From Cladophialophora immunda (Eukaryota; Ascomycota; Eurotiomycetes; Chaetothyriales; Herpotrichiellaceae), in the NCBI RefSeq assembly GCF_000835495.1, contig NW_015622541.1:3720001-3784000 (forward strand): a DNA stretch of 64,000 nucleotides, written 5' to 3'. Of this stretch, positions 53,308 to 64,000 are shown in pieces. The position numbers and the translations under genes were made by a program. Under the pieces are notes generated by a model. That model made no database searches, was not told the DNA's origin, and saw nothing but the letters and a program-made list of their open reading frames with translations. The stretch's first letter is position 1; each line of letters starts with the position of its first letter.

Positions 53308-54155
53308 CTAGTCATACAATTTGTTGATATCACCAACAAGAGCGTCCACGGAACTGCCTCCTGGACAATCGTACCACTTCCCGCCATCACGAATGCATCG
53401 AACCTTTTCTGCGAGCCTGACTGTACAACTCTTTGTTACGTTGTTCTCTTGACTCCTTTCAATGCTGGCCCGAAGCAAACCGATTCCTTCCCCTTCGTCA
53501 CTGATGCACGAGTTGAGCTGCTGGAAGTCAAGACCGTGTTCCATGGCACAGCTCTGGACGAGGTCTCGCTTTGGGATGTCTGGATATTCGGAGATCATGC
53601 AGTTGGCAAATCCGAGCCAGAGTTTGACTTCGGGATAGACTTTAGCTGCGCAGAGGAGGATGATGTTGCCCAGGCACTCGCCCGGTCCATGTTTACATGA
53701 CACTGCGTCGGAATCAGGATCGACGCTGTGGCCGTGTGAGCGACGAATTGATTTTCGGCCAAGGGCAGGATAGCATACCTTCCAATAAATGACATTGTGA
53801 AGTTGACCTTTTCGTTCACTTGGATCATCGTTGGCACAATCAGCTCGCGCAGGCAATCCCGAGCGTCTGGGCATTTGGACATGACATGTATTTCCAGCGG
53901 GATCTTGTTTTTCGGTGCCTCATCCTCCACAACATCTATGGGTGCTCTGGATAAAGTCGGCCCATAATGGTGGTGGCAGACAAACGTAGTGCGGAATAGG
54001 GAGAAGACCACCAGTATCGTCAGGATGGCTGGGATGACTCGCCTCACGAGGTAGTGTCTTCGGGGGCCATGCTGCCTGGGTAGAGCATGAGCCGTCGACT
54101 CGGAGTGTTTGTGTAGTGGGAGCTTTTCCTCGGCATGCGGCGGCTGGAGAGCCAT
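53308..54155 (-). CDS. GILT-like thiol reductase
   Basis: Gamma-interferon-inducible lysosomal thiol reductase family. Exons are complement(53779..54155) and complement(53308..53725); 53-nt intron; 264 residues. One signal-anchor helix lies at about 38-58 (VRRVIPAILTILVVFSLFRT), giving a type II topology in the secretory pathway. The redox pair is C95 and C101 in SKCPDARDC, a CX5C spacing in place of the CXXC of animal GILT. The family signature CQHGx2ECx2NxxxxC is present as CKHGPGECLGNIILLC. Probably vacuolar or secreted thiol oxidoreductase activity, but the altered active site makes catalysis uncertain. Confidence 0.88.
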
Positions 54156-55409
54156 GATGGGTGCAGGTGTGTTCAGTGTGCACTAGCGTGAGGGCGTTAT
54201 ATGCAAGTGGTTTCGCGGGCGTCGGTGTGTCGAGATGAGGGGATGGGGTCACCTTGGCGAATCTGCAAGCCTGGAATCCTGGCGGCCTGTAGCGGGCAGC
54301 TTGCGGGGACCCGGGCAGCCCAGTGGCAGGTACCGACCTGTCGACCCGGAGTACTCCGTGGCACCGTGACAGCGGTGTCTGCCTGCTGCTGTCGATGCGA
54401 AAGCCTTTGCAGGTGGTGGGTGACGCTGCTCTCGAGATGATATGACAAACCGGCTTGACAGATACTGACTCATAACTGCCTCCTGATAGATAGGAGGCCC
54501 TGGCAGTTCTTCATCGAGGGAGCCTACGTACACGGTGACCTCCTAGGTACATGGCTAGCCTGCGCCATAGGAAAGTACTCGTCCAAGTCGCACCCAACAC
54601 CGATGCGCCCCCAGGCTGGCCGCCAGCCCTGCCGTTATCGCAGGTCCAATTAGGCAAAAAGAGCTGCCCAGATCCGGCTGAGGGGCAGCTTTACGTACGC
54701 ATCAAGCATGACTTCATCTCTGTGGCCCATAGCGAGCTCCGAAAAGCGGTGGTAGCCCTACCTTTAGGGAAGCTAATAGCTACAGTAGGTACCTAGGTAG
54801 CCATGTGGCAGGCCGTCTGGAGTATCTCACGGGTAAGCCTCCTGTAGCCTCCAGTCCATTCGCCGGTCTAGCCCCCCCTTTCTTCACACCCCCTCCCAAG
54901 CCTCATTCATTAGCCACTGCATCTGCTGCACAAAAAAACCCTTCTCTTGCTGCTGGCCTCCGCTGGGGTCTGTGCGCCTAAAGATGCCCTGCATCCTTTT
55001 TCAGATGGTCGCTGATTCGCACTCGAGGCAAAAAAAGGCTTGAGGCTGACTTTTCCCTTTTCCCTCCCTCAAAGTCCCAGCGTCACATCCCGACTCCCCA
55101 GGGTCACATCTGAACCACGCGATATAGCGATCGAATCCTGTTCTTCACGGGCACAGTCTCCTTATCCGGGGTCCTGTTTCATCTATGAACCTTCGCTGAC
55201 CCGCTGCCGAAACTTGAACCTCGAACTGACCTTGACAATCCGACATATCCCAACTGCCCTGACACCTGCTGCTAGGTCACCCCGACTCATCCTCTTTCTC
55301 CGATGCTGACCTGGCCGCCTCGCACGTGAGTGTACAAGAGTACCAATTGGTGCACCATTCAGCCATTCGACCATTCGAGTCCGTGAGATCCCCTCAACCA
55401 CCCACGATC
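54156..55409. other. Intergenic region, GILT to hexokinase
   Basis: About 1.25 kb divergent promoter region. It includes the palindromic GTAGGTACCTAGGTAG near 54785-54800 and A-rich tracts near 54930 and 55030. A frame at 54551-54796 has no recognisable feature. Confidence 0.4.
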
Positions 55410-57230
55410 ATGTCGGAGCAAGCCTCGCATCGGTCGGCCAGCAATGGAAGCCCGCCACCTGATGATCTCGAGCATGACCTCGACGCCTTTATTCAGCCGC
55501 TGCTTATCAACGACAACCAGGTACACAGCCTGGCATATAAGTTCTCCAAGGTATATGAGGAGCTAGCCTTACGCTCCGAGGAGCAATTCCTGCCTACTCC
55601 CGTCACCAAACTGCCCACCGGACAGGAGACTGGCCAGTTTCTGGCCATTGATGTTGGAGGCACTAACCTGCGAGTGGCATTCATCGAACTGTTGGGCGAC
55701 GCCGAGGAACTGCTGCCTACGGCCAATGGCGTGGAGCGGTCACGTGAGACGATTCGGAATGCTCAACGACCTCGAGTGCGGCGGACCTTGGAGAAGGCAT
55801 GGCCCATCGGAGAGCATTTGAAGATGGACAAGACGGAGGACCTCTTCTCCTGGATTGGCGATTGTATAGCCGAAGTCGTCGGGGATCGGTTGACTTCAGA
55901 CATGGGCAAAGTGGCCGTTCCAGATGAGCTCCCAATGGGCATCACCTTCAGCTTTCCCATGATGTAAGTCCTGACAACTCATCCAAACATCCAGTTCCTG
56001 ACAAGAGAATCAAGGCAAACCGAGTTATCCGCTGCGACGTTGATGCCCATGGGGAAAGGCTTCACCATCAGTTCTGATCTTGACCTTGGGTCTACTCTGT
56101 TACAAGGCTACGCCCGCCACACTCGTCGACAGTCTCCCACGAGCTCGTCTCCCAAAGCAAAGCGAAGGAAGCTCGGCCCCCTTCCCCGACTGAAGATCAC
56201 CGCCATCACCAACGACACGATTGCGACTCTCGCTTCTCTGGCATACACTGTCAAATCCCTTCCGAACTCTAGGGTCGTCGCTGGAATCATCGTCGGCACG
56301 GGGTGCAACGCTACGATTCCCATGAAGTTCTCAAGCTTGGGCGAGGCTAAAGTCGAACCAATCAGAAAGAACAAACCTCATGCTACTGAGACGGTTGTGA
56401 ATACCGAAATCACAATCGCTGGTGCTTGCGGGCCCTTGCAAGACATTACCACTGATTGGGATCATCAATTGGACCGCGCGTGCGCGCGACCCGGCTTTCA
56501 ACCTTTGGAATACATGACTGGGGGCCGGTACATTGGAGAGCTGGTTCGCATCATTTTCTTTGACTATATGACGCGTGCCCACAAACCACCAGTGCCCGCA
56601 GCGTCGCTTCCCGCGACGATTGTACACAGCTATAGTTTTAGCACCACATTTGTGAGCGCAGTCGTTGCACGGGCTCGGTCCGATTCAGAATTGGCAGGCG
56701 AATTGAAGCGACGCATCCCTCCTCCGGAATCCTCAAACTGGGGTTGGTCACCGCATTCGGCCGGCGCGCTTCGCAAAATTGCGCAGATGGTTCAGGTCCG
56801 GTCCGCCGGGCTTATTGCTGCGGCCACGGTCGGGCTTCTGGCTACCGTGGGCGAGATCGCATTGACAGAGCCTAGCAGCCCTACGTCACTTCCTGACGCG
56901 ATGGTCTTGACCGACAGTAAGCCACCATCTCCCAAGTCAGGTGTCCCGTCTCTCCCTCAGCGTGACGCGAGAGATGGTCTGTCGCCCGCTCCTGGTGCCA
57001 CCGCCTGGAAGTCAGGACCAGAAGAATTGGTCATTGCTTACACCGGTGGTATTATCCAGCACTATCCCAACTTCAAAGAACAATGCCAACGGTTCATCGA
57101 CCGGCTAGTGATGAGAGCAGGTCCTCAGGACGGCGGCAAGAGTGTCTTCTTAAGAGAAGCTCGGGATGGCGGCATCATTGGTGCCGGCGTCCTTGCAGGC
57201 ATGGAGACTCAAGAGCGGGGCCTGTCATAG
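55410..57230 (+). CDS. Atypical hexokinase (HxkC/HxkD-like)
   Basis: Hexokinase fold, 589 residues, longer than catalytic hexokinases. Exons 55410..55963 and 56015..57230, 51-nt intron. AIDVGGTNLRV (near 79-89) keeps phosphate-1, and the catalytic-type Asp sits in ITNDTIATLAS (D252). Phosphate-2 is altered (GTGCNATIPM for GTGTNA), NTEW becomes NTEI, and inserts appear around 195-240 (with SSPKAKRRKLG, NLS-like) and 465-505 (Pro/Ser-rich). These fit the atypical regulators described in Aspergillus (XprF/HxkC and HxkD) rather than glycolytic enzymes. I cannot tell which. Catalysis is doubtful. Confidence 0.88.
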
Positions 57231-59355
57231 CGAGTCGAGGTCTTGATGGGCGTGTCATGCTCGTCTCGTCTGGGTACCATTGCGACGTCTTGTTGTGGAC
57301 AGCAGGTTGTAGGAAATTGGCTTGCCTTTTCGATTGCACATTCGAGGACGATCGATCGCCAGGAGACAAGCCTCGAGGATTCGTGGAAAAACTCCGGGGG
57401 ATACTTGGAGGAGTTGTGAAGTTGAAGCAACGAGTGATGCAGGGCAAACCCCCTGCATGTTGGAGGAACTGTGACAGGAGCTGCTGGTGCTGCTGGGCCG
57501 TTTAAGAAGCTTCGGAACCGGTAACGAGGGGGGTTACTCCATTTGTCACGGAACTAGTCGTTACAAGCACTCCTTGCGGTGCTCGCCCAAATGCTTCGTA
57601 CTTGCGCACCCTCGCTCACAAGCGAAAGGAAAATTGGCCTCGTGGATTGGCGGCCAGGGCCGCTAGCTGGTTCCTAAGGCGCAGGCTCAACCCCGTGAGT
57701 TTTAGCCGAAGGATCCAAAGGACCAGCCCAGGATCAGCATCGGCATCAGAGCCCAGAATCAGAATCAGGGGTCCCCGCAACACACCAACGCACCTAAAGG
57801 TATAGTCACATGAATTGAGGTCTCTGGGGTTTCAGAGGGCTCGACAAAGCCTTGAGCTTTCCTTTGGATTCGAGAAGGGGGTGTATATATACCGAGTACC
57901 TTATAGAGTCTGCTGAAAATAGACTGCTAATGGGAGGAGGGAGCTTGCCGATGAGGCGGCTAGTCATCAATGGATTGATGATCAGCCTCGATGTCATCAG
58001 ATGAATCACGGCCACGCGAGTTCCAAACGGGAAGGCCCCGGTGGCGACAACTCGACAACTTCGGAGCCCTCCAGCCGTATCCCAACAGGCCATCGGCCAT
58101 CAGCCATGAGTGGCTGCGTCAAGCTTGGACTAATCCATCGCTGCTGTGTGCATTCATTGCCGAAGTCCATCCATCAATGTGCTGCAGGTCTCAGGGCCTA
58201 GACAAATCGAGGCATTTGGACGTGCTCAACGGTTGCTCTGGGCGAGATGGAAATATTCCGTTGGCAGAGCTCCATACCACCGAGCTCACCTGTGTGACCG
58301 GACTCGACGCTGTGCCGGCTGAGGAAGGAATACGTGAACCATGGACGAGCTTGTAACAAGACACACACTCGGTGAAATCGAAATATGTGACCAACAACGG
58401 TGTACGGAGTCATTCTTGATGTCTGGTTGGGATTGAATTGGACACGGGGATCGAGACGAGCGCAGTCGACGTTGATCGACCGTCGAGACACGCGAGCAGC
58501 CTGGTGGCCCAGCAATCACGGTCCGGGGGGGGGAGGCTCCTGCGCATGCCTCTTGGGGCTTCTTAGGCCTGAGCTTTGCCTAGGTTATGTGCTCACTGCT
58601 CATACTGGTGCGAATGTTTTTAGCTCGTGCCTCGTAAGCTCTCGCTTTAACCCGAGAAGGGGCTGATTGACCGAAAAATGGCGTAAGGAGAACCGGCTCC
58701 TCCACCGCTGCGCGCCACTGGGGGAGCCACTGGCAACCCGCTTCGACCACCTCTTCCACCCCCGGCCAACGCATTTCGTTGCGAGATTCCTTTGCCCCCA
58801 AATTCCCCCAGGACCAGGTCTGGGTCTCAGGGTGCCGATGGCGTTTTGGCAGGGTCTGGTGCGTCTGTCGGTGGGGAGAAGGGTCATCTTTTTTCACGTT
58901 TTCACCTCGACCAGACGGTGAGTGATGTGCAGCCAACGGGCCCTCCACCTTTTCCCACTCACCCGCATTTTTTGCTTTGGGCCCATGATCATTACATCGA
59001 TTCCTCCCTCTCTGTCCAAACCACCTACGCCTCACTCCTCTCCTCGACTCCGACTTGGTCAACTCGTTGACGTCGCTCGTTGCTCACCTCGCGAACCTCT
59101 CTCCCGCCCGTTCACGGAAATCCTCCTGTCTCCATCACTCACTCGCTGTCGCCCATTGATCAGCTTTCCATTCTGCAGCAACTGAAACTTTGCCCTCTGC
59201 GCTTCCTGAAATCGACTGCGAGCAGTAGCTGACCCCTGCCTTCGGCTCTGCTATGCGCAGGGTATCGCAGAGCATTCAGTCTTAATGGGCGCGATCGGAC
59301 TTTCGCCCTTTTGCTCGTTGCGCACGGGTTGCGGTGCTTCGGAACCCGGACAAAG
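57231..59355. other. Long intergenic region
   Basis: About 2.1 kb between same-strand genes. It contains a G9 run at about 58525-58533 and CT-rich promoter-like sequence at 58990-59150. A 160-codon minus-strand frame (58580-59062) has biased composition and no homologue I recognise. Long leaders are common here, but I cannot support a gene. Confidence 0.4.
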
Positions 59356-60806
59356 ATGAGCCCAATTCCGACAGTTGAACATGTCCTGCATACCTGGATT
59401 AGACGCGATGAGCCTGATAACCCAGAACAGAGGCCGAGTGACCCAAATGGACTTGTCCTTGAAGCATGGGGTGGGTATTGCCTTGTCCCCCCGTCGTCGT
59501 ACAGTCCGCCCGCAAGAACAAATGGCTGACAAACAAAATCTTTTGAGAGACAACAGCGCAGGGATACATGGTCGGGTCACTCATCATCATGTCCTGCATC
59601 ACATTGGCCAATATGCGGAAAGGCGTCCTGCTGCACAAGCTGATTTTGCTCGAGGTAAGTTGGGGGTTTTGCGCTCTTTCGATCCGCTATGTTCTTGCCA
59701 CAGTGACTGACCAGATTAACTCGGTCTGACAGCTAGTCCTTGGGTATTGGCAAGGCTTTTTTATTCTGTTCAACCCACCTGTGTACGCCTGGTGGCTCTC
59801 CATAGCCGCTATTCCGCTCAATATCTCCTGGTGGTTGCACAATGTAATCGCCTGGATGAAGTTGAGGCCTTTCCTCAACAAGACAGTCAGTCGCCTGTTC
59901 ATCGGCACCGTGATCTTGGTGATCCCATATTGGATTGTCGAGATATACGCCAACTTCACCTACTTTCACAACGTCAACAAGGTCTTTCTCAGGACACGGC
60001 CGTGGGAAGCACTTTGTCGGGATCCTTGGTGGATATTAGCGGCTTGCCTCTTGATATACAACATCAAGACCAAGTACGACTTGACATTGACGCAAATTAT
60101 TCGCATCTCTCCTCGATTTGCCGTTATGCTGGGTGCTATGGTTCTCAGCATTTGCTTTATTGTTCTGGACGTCCTCTCGGTGACCTCGGCCCTCAAGTCT
60201 GTTTTACCAGTCGGCATCAACCCGTTCTGGAAGCTGTCCTTTGTCTTCAAGTGCTTGACCGACTCGGTTGTCTTGGATGATTTCAAAACAGCTCTGGACC
60301 GATTGAGGGCATTCAAAATGAGCCGGCTTGGCAGCTTCGCCATGGACGCGGCAGACCATCGCAACAAGAAGCACAAGGAGGATGTGAACAGCGCCAACAA
60401 TTGGAGCACCCCGCCTCCTCCACCAAATGGGGACAAGCCTCAACCGGTCGGCCCTCTGCCGATATTGCCTAGTCCTGACAGTGACTATATCAAACCTCGG
60501 TGGGAGGAGCTGAAACATGGGGGCTCAGCCCATCTGGAAAACGGAGACTCAACTGAAGTTGCTCGGAACGGCTCGAGAGATCGCGACCCCGAGGAGAACC
60601 CTTTTGATGCGATAGATTATGCCGATCCTCAGCGAGAGTCAAGTGACACTCAAATGCTCAAAACGCAAACCAGTTGGCTGCAAAGGCGGTCCTCTGAAGA
60701 AACTTCCGACGTCGACATAGAATATGCCATGGCCGTCCGCTCGATGACCAATGACTCTATGGAACAACAACGCAATAGGAGCAAATCAATAGGAATTGCC
60801 AAGTGA
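59356..60806 (+). CDS. Multi-spanning membrane protein of unknown function
   Basis: Exons 59356..59470, 59557..59654, 59733..60806; introns of 86 and 78 nt; 428 residues. The intron 1 acceptor is chosen by phase and the CTGAC branch. After a short polar N-terminus come about six or seven hydrophobic segments: GYMVGSLIIMSCITLANMR, LELVLGYWQGFFILFNPPVY, IAAIPLNISWWLHNVIAWM, RLFIGTVILVIPYWIVEIYA, DPWWILAACLLIYNI, FAVMLGAMVLSICFIVLDVL. A conserved KLSFVFKCLTDSVVLDDFKT segment follows, then a disordered Pro/Asp-rich cytosolic tail. Resembles uncharacterised fungal integral membrane proteins I have seen; no named family. Confidence 0.83.
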
Positions 60807-61871
60807 TCCTTGGAAGTCTGCCCCCGGAAGGGTACTTCTAGCAATGATTCTCCCACGGTTACCGTGCGGAGCTTGAAGAGTACGGCGCGATCATGACAAT
60901 CTACCTCAGCCACGAGAATTCCTCATGGTCACGGCAAGTCTGGAAGATCCGCGTGCTGGACACAGTTGTGTTAAGGCTTTCAGGAAGGCCTTGCCACCTG
61001 TCCTGCGAGACTGACTTCGCTGTCGAGACGGCCAGAGAGACCTTTCCCGGAATCCGAATGCGGAGCAGTATGTGCTGTCCTTCGCAGAGCGGTAACGCAA
61101 ACTGCCTTTTATGTAAAGAGCGGTGGGAATCAGACTCGATAAAACAGAGTCCTACAGGAGGAACATGCACCGACTGAGAAGAACTGGCCACAGGGCCTCG
61201 AATGAGCGTGGAGTACCCCATGTGGACTCCAGGAATGACAGACGAAGGAACGGATCTGGGAAACATTTTCTGAACTTTTGGTCGCATTGATACCCCATGA
61301 ATATTGCCGAGATGTTCATACATAGCGAATTGGCCCGGACTGGAAAGAGGAATAGCATCAGCTCTACGTGCTTGGGTGTTGTCTTGTTGCATTAACGTAT
61401 CTGCGTGTATACAAATAATATGTCGATGTCTGTTATATCCCTGGGAAACTCCGTGTGTTTACTGCAGCTAGCTCGAGCAGGTGTTCGAGCGGCCCCTGGA
61501 CGCACCCAGGGCATCGGCTTGACTAGCCACCCTCGCCTACCCGCAATTCGACTGGCTCACGGGCACCCAACGACCCCCAACCGTTTCCTTGGCACAAGGA
61601 CCCTCCCGAGCCTCCCAAACCATGCACGGTCACTTCCAACGCAGGGAACAACGCGTCTGCGGGCCCTGCGCGATTCCCAGTTGATACTTGGACAATTCGA
61701 CGCCTGCAATCATCAATTTCTCCCTCTATTCTTTCAACCCTCAACCCTTCTACCTCGCCACGGACATCTGTTCTTGTCAGCATTGCGCCGGCGCTGGAGG
61801 ACTTCTGATATGCTGGCAAATGTCTCAGTCGTCGAATTTGTTCTTCTGTCAGATTGATAGACCCATCCCCT
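60807..61871. other. Intergenic region upstream of dynein gene
   Basis: About 1.07 kb between same-strand genes. Short frames on both strands lack features. Confidence 0.4.
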
Positions 61872-64000
61872 ATGGATGTCCTTTCGACTAGCACTCCCAA
61901 CGGGGATCCCGGTCCTACGACGGTATTGGAGCCCGTGGATCCCCTCGAGGTTCTCGAACATATCGCCAATCTGATTGAGACTACGCTGGGTGCTGCAAGA
62001 AGAGAGCTCGAAGCAGTTGGCAGCCTTTTGTCTAAAGCCAGTCGTCCCGAATCCATCAACAAGTGTGCTCGATTTGCCGTGGATACTCAAATCACTCTCT
62101 ATGCGCAGAAGGATGTACGGGAAGAATTGGTCAATGGTCATGACGACACTCCTAGTTAGTTACCAAAATACCCTTTGCAGGTGAAGACTTCTAATCGATG
62201 GGCAGAAATCGAGCATCTCTATACCCTTTCGTCCGAGTTGTCCCCTGCACAAACGACCGTTGCCACAATTGCCTTTCTGAAACTGTCCGGGCCTCTTGAT
62301 GGACGAAAAACGATCGCCAGTCAGATCCAAGTCTTCAACCTCCCGGGTTCCTACAACATTGGTGGTGAAGCAAACACCGGCGGAGATGTTATCTCTCCCT
62401 ACGAAGTAGTCTACTCGCTCCTCCACAACGTTCTCAGCCCCTACTTTGAGGCCTATACCCGACAGCATGGATCGACCAACCGGAATTGGTATGATCCTCA
62501 GGCGAAAGGTGGCATTCCTGGTGCGAAGAGAAGGATTGCGGAACTTGAAATGAGCCTGCTGCACCTGCAACAAAACACTGATATTCCGATGATACACCTG
62601 CCCATGCATGAAGTGGTTATGGGAGCCTTGCAAAATGCTGAAGCCCAAGGACTGTCTCCCTCTGTGCAATTGATCCCGTCTCACGTCCTTGAGAACACCA
62701 CCGTCCTGAACAGCATCCAAAATCATGTTATCGGGTGGATCAAGTCGATACAGAATATCACCAAATTGACCAAGGATGTCAAGGACGCGACCCCCACACA
62801 GACTTCTGCGGCGCAGGAGATCAATTTCTGGCTATCTCTGGAGGCTTCATTGAACAAACTAGTGGAAGAAATAAGTCTCGACCATGTCCGTTTGACATTG
62901 GAGATTCTGAAGAAAGCCAAGCGGCAACAGGCGGTCGTGAGTTTTGAAACCGACACCGGCTGGAGAGACGCCCTCGAAGTTGTGCGGAACTACAACACTC
63001 TCATGAGAGACTTTCCCCTAGATGAATTGTCTTCGGCAACGTCGCTGCAAAAACTGGCGGAGGCTCTTGTCCTGATCTTTAACCACCTGAACAAGAAATG
63101 GAGGGTTTGCAACTACCCCATTCGCCGAGCACTCAGACTGGTGGAGGGTATCTCAGAGGACATGAATACTCAGATTCTTCGTCTCCTTCAAGGCCGCTCG
63201 ATCATGTCACTCAGCTGGGACGAGTTTACCGACCTGATGAACTCGGTCAATCTGGTTTGGGAGACTTGGGACGACCAGATGAAAAGTTTCACAGCTGTTG
63301 CTCGGGAGATTACACGGCGCAAAAACACCGACTTCGTGCCCGTGAAGATAGTCCCTAGACACGCTCAAACTCAGGAGCGACTGCGGTACGTCTACCGCTT
63401 CCGAAACGACCACGAGCAACTGCGCCGTACAATCATCAACGTACTCGGATCCAAAGCTCACGCGACCGACGCGACGCGACCAGCGGAGGACGGCGGGGCT
63501 GCTATCATCGAAGAGCTAGGCGATGTTGACGCCGTTGAGGAAGTCGCCGGTGCCTACGATATTGTCCGCCACGTGGATGTGCTAGACGTGTCTCCAAAGG
63601 GAACGGAAATTTGGGTCCAGGCTGAAATGCAGTATACCGAACGGACGTCTCGAGTGGAGGACTCGATCATCACAAGGCTTAGAGATCGCCTGGGCAAAGC
63701 GAAGACGGCTAATGAGATGTTTCGAGTTTTTGAAAAATTCAACGCCTTATTGGTCAGACCGAAAGTTCGAGGCGCCATCGCAGCATATCAGACTCAGCTC
63801 CTGGACAATGTCAAGAACGCCATTGCCTCTCTTCACGAAAGATTCAAGCAGCAGTACGGTGGCTCCGAAGCACAGATGATGGCTCAACTTCGTGACATCC
63901 CTCCCGTGGCAGGTGCAATCCTCTGGGTTCGTCAAATCGAAGCACAGTTGAACAACTATATGTCCAAGGTCCAGGCAGTCTTAGGAGAAGACTGGATGCT
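61872..64000 (+). CDS. nudA: Cytoplasmic dynein heavy chain, N-terminal part, 3' partial
   Basis: Start of the dynein heavy chain that drives minus-end motion along microtubules (nuclear migration, endosome traffic). Exons 61872..62154 and 62206..>64000; the 51-nt intron has a CTAAT branch and GTTAGT donor. MDVLSTSTPN... leads into the N-terminal tail region (DHC_N1): KIEHLYTLSSEL, GGIPGAKRRIAELEMSLLHL, SIQNHVIGWIKSIQNIT, WDALNDEM-like stretches and WETWDDQMKSFTAVAREI. About 690 codons are present of an expected about 4,300. The frame runs open to base 64,000, so the AAA+ motor lies outside the window. Confidence 0.95.

Noticed and set aside
58580..59062. 160-codon minus-strand frame
   Set aside because: Biased Arg/Glu/Gly composition and no recognisable domain; likely chance in GC-rich DNA.

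Overview
This is about 64 kb of nuclear DNA from a filamentous ascomycete. The evidence is the intron style (nearly all 47-121 nt, GT...AG with CTRAC/CTAAY-type branch sites), Zn2Cys6 regulators, DAL5- and TRI12-type transporters and fungal orthologues such as a SUN protein, PI31, TTI2 and an atypical hexokinase. A Eurotiomycete or black-yeast relative is likely, but that is inference. I assembled gene models by hand from reading frames, splice sites and family knowledge. Exon joins were checked for phase, and nearly every model sums to a multiple of three.

Left part (1-16.5 kb) is mostly housekeeping: a 5'-truncated CCA-adding enzyme, a low-complexity hypothetical gene, an acyl-CoA dehydrogenase, FIG4 phosphoinositide phosphatase, TTI2, a MATE transporter, a six-exon agmatinase with a signal peptide, and the PP2A catalytic subunit.

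The middle (17.5-31.1 kb) looks like an accessory catabolic cluster: a DAL5/ACS-type uptake transporter, an MmgE/PrpD family enzyme, an AtuA (DUF1446)-DUF4387 fusion protein, a TauD/TfdA-type Fe(II)/2-oxoglutarate dioxygenase divergent from it, a Zn2Cys6 regulator and a TRI12-type transporter. An AT-rich tract lies at its left edge. I know of no described fungal pathway with this set. It is the best candidate for an undescribed system, probably uptake and breakdown of a small organic acid or terpenoid acid.

The right part (31.7-64 kb) returns to conserved genes: PI31, a 7-TM protein, a SUN protein, a short-chain dehydrogenase, an ARC1-like tRNA-binding protein, a Qc-SNARE, a RING/TRAF-finger protein, a PPOx-like flavin protein, a small CRIB-like gene, a conserved unknown, TFIIA gamma (TOA2), a small probable mitochondrial protein, a GILT-like protein, an atypical hexokinase, a multi-spanning membrane protein and the 5' part of cytoplasmic dynein heavy chain, which runs off the right edge.

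Several genes contain abrupt GC-rich coding blocks (agmatinase exon 6, the PrpD gene, the last TRI12 exon, SDR exon 2, PPOx exon 2). No rRNA, convincing tRNA, CRISPR array or intact transposon was found.
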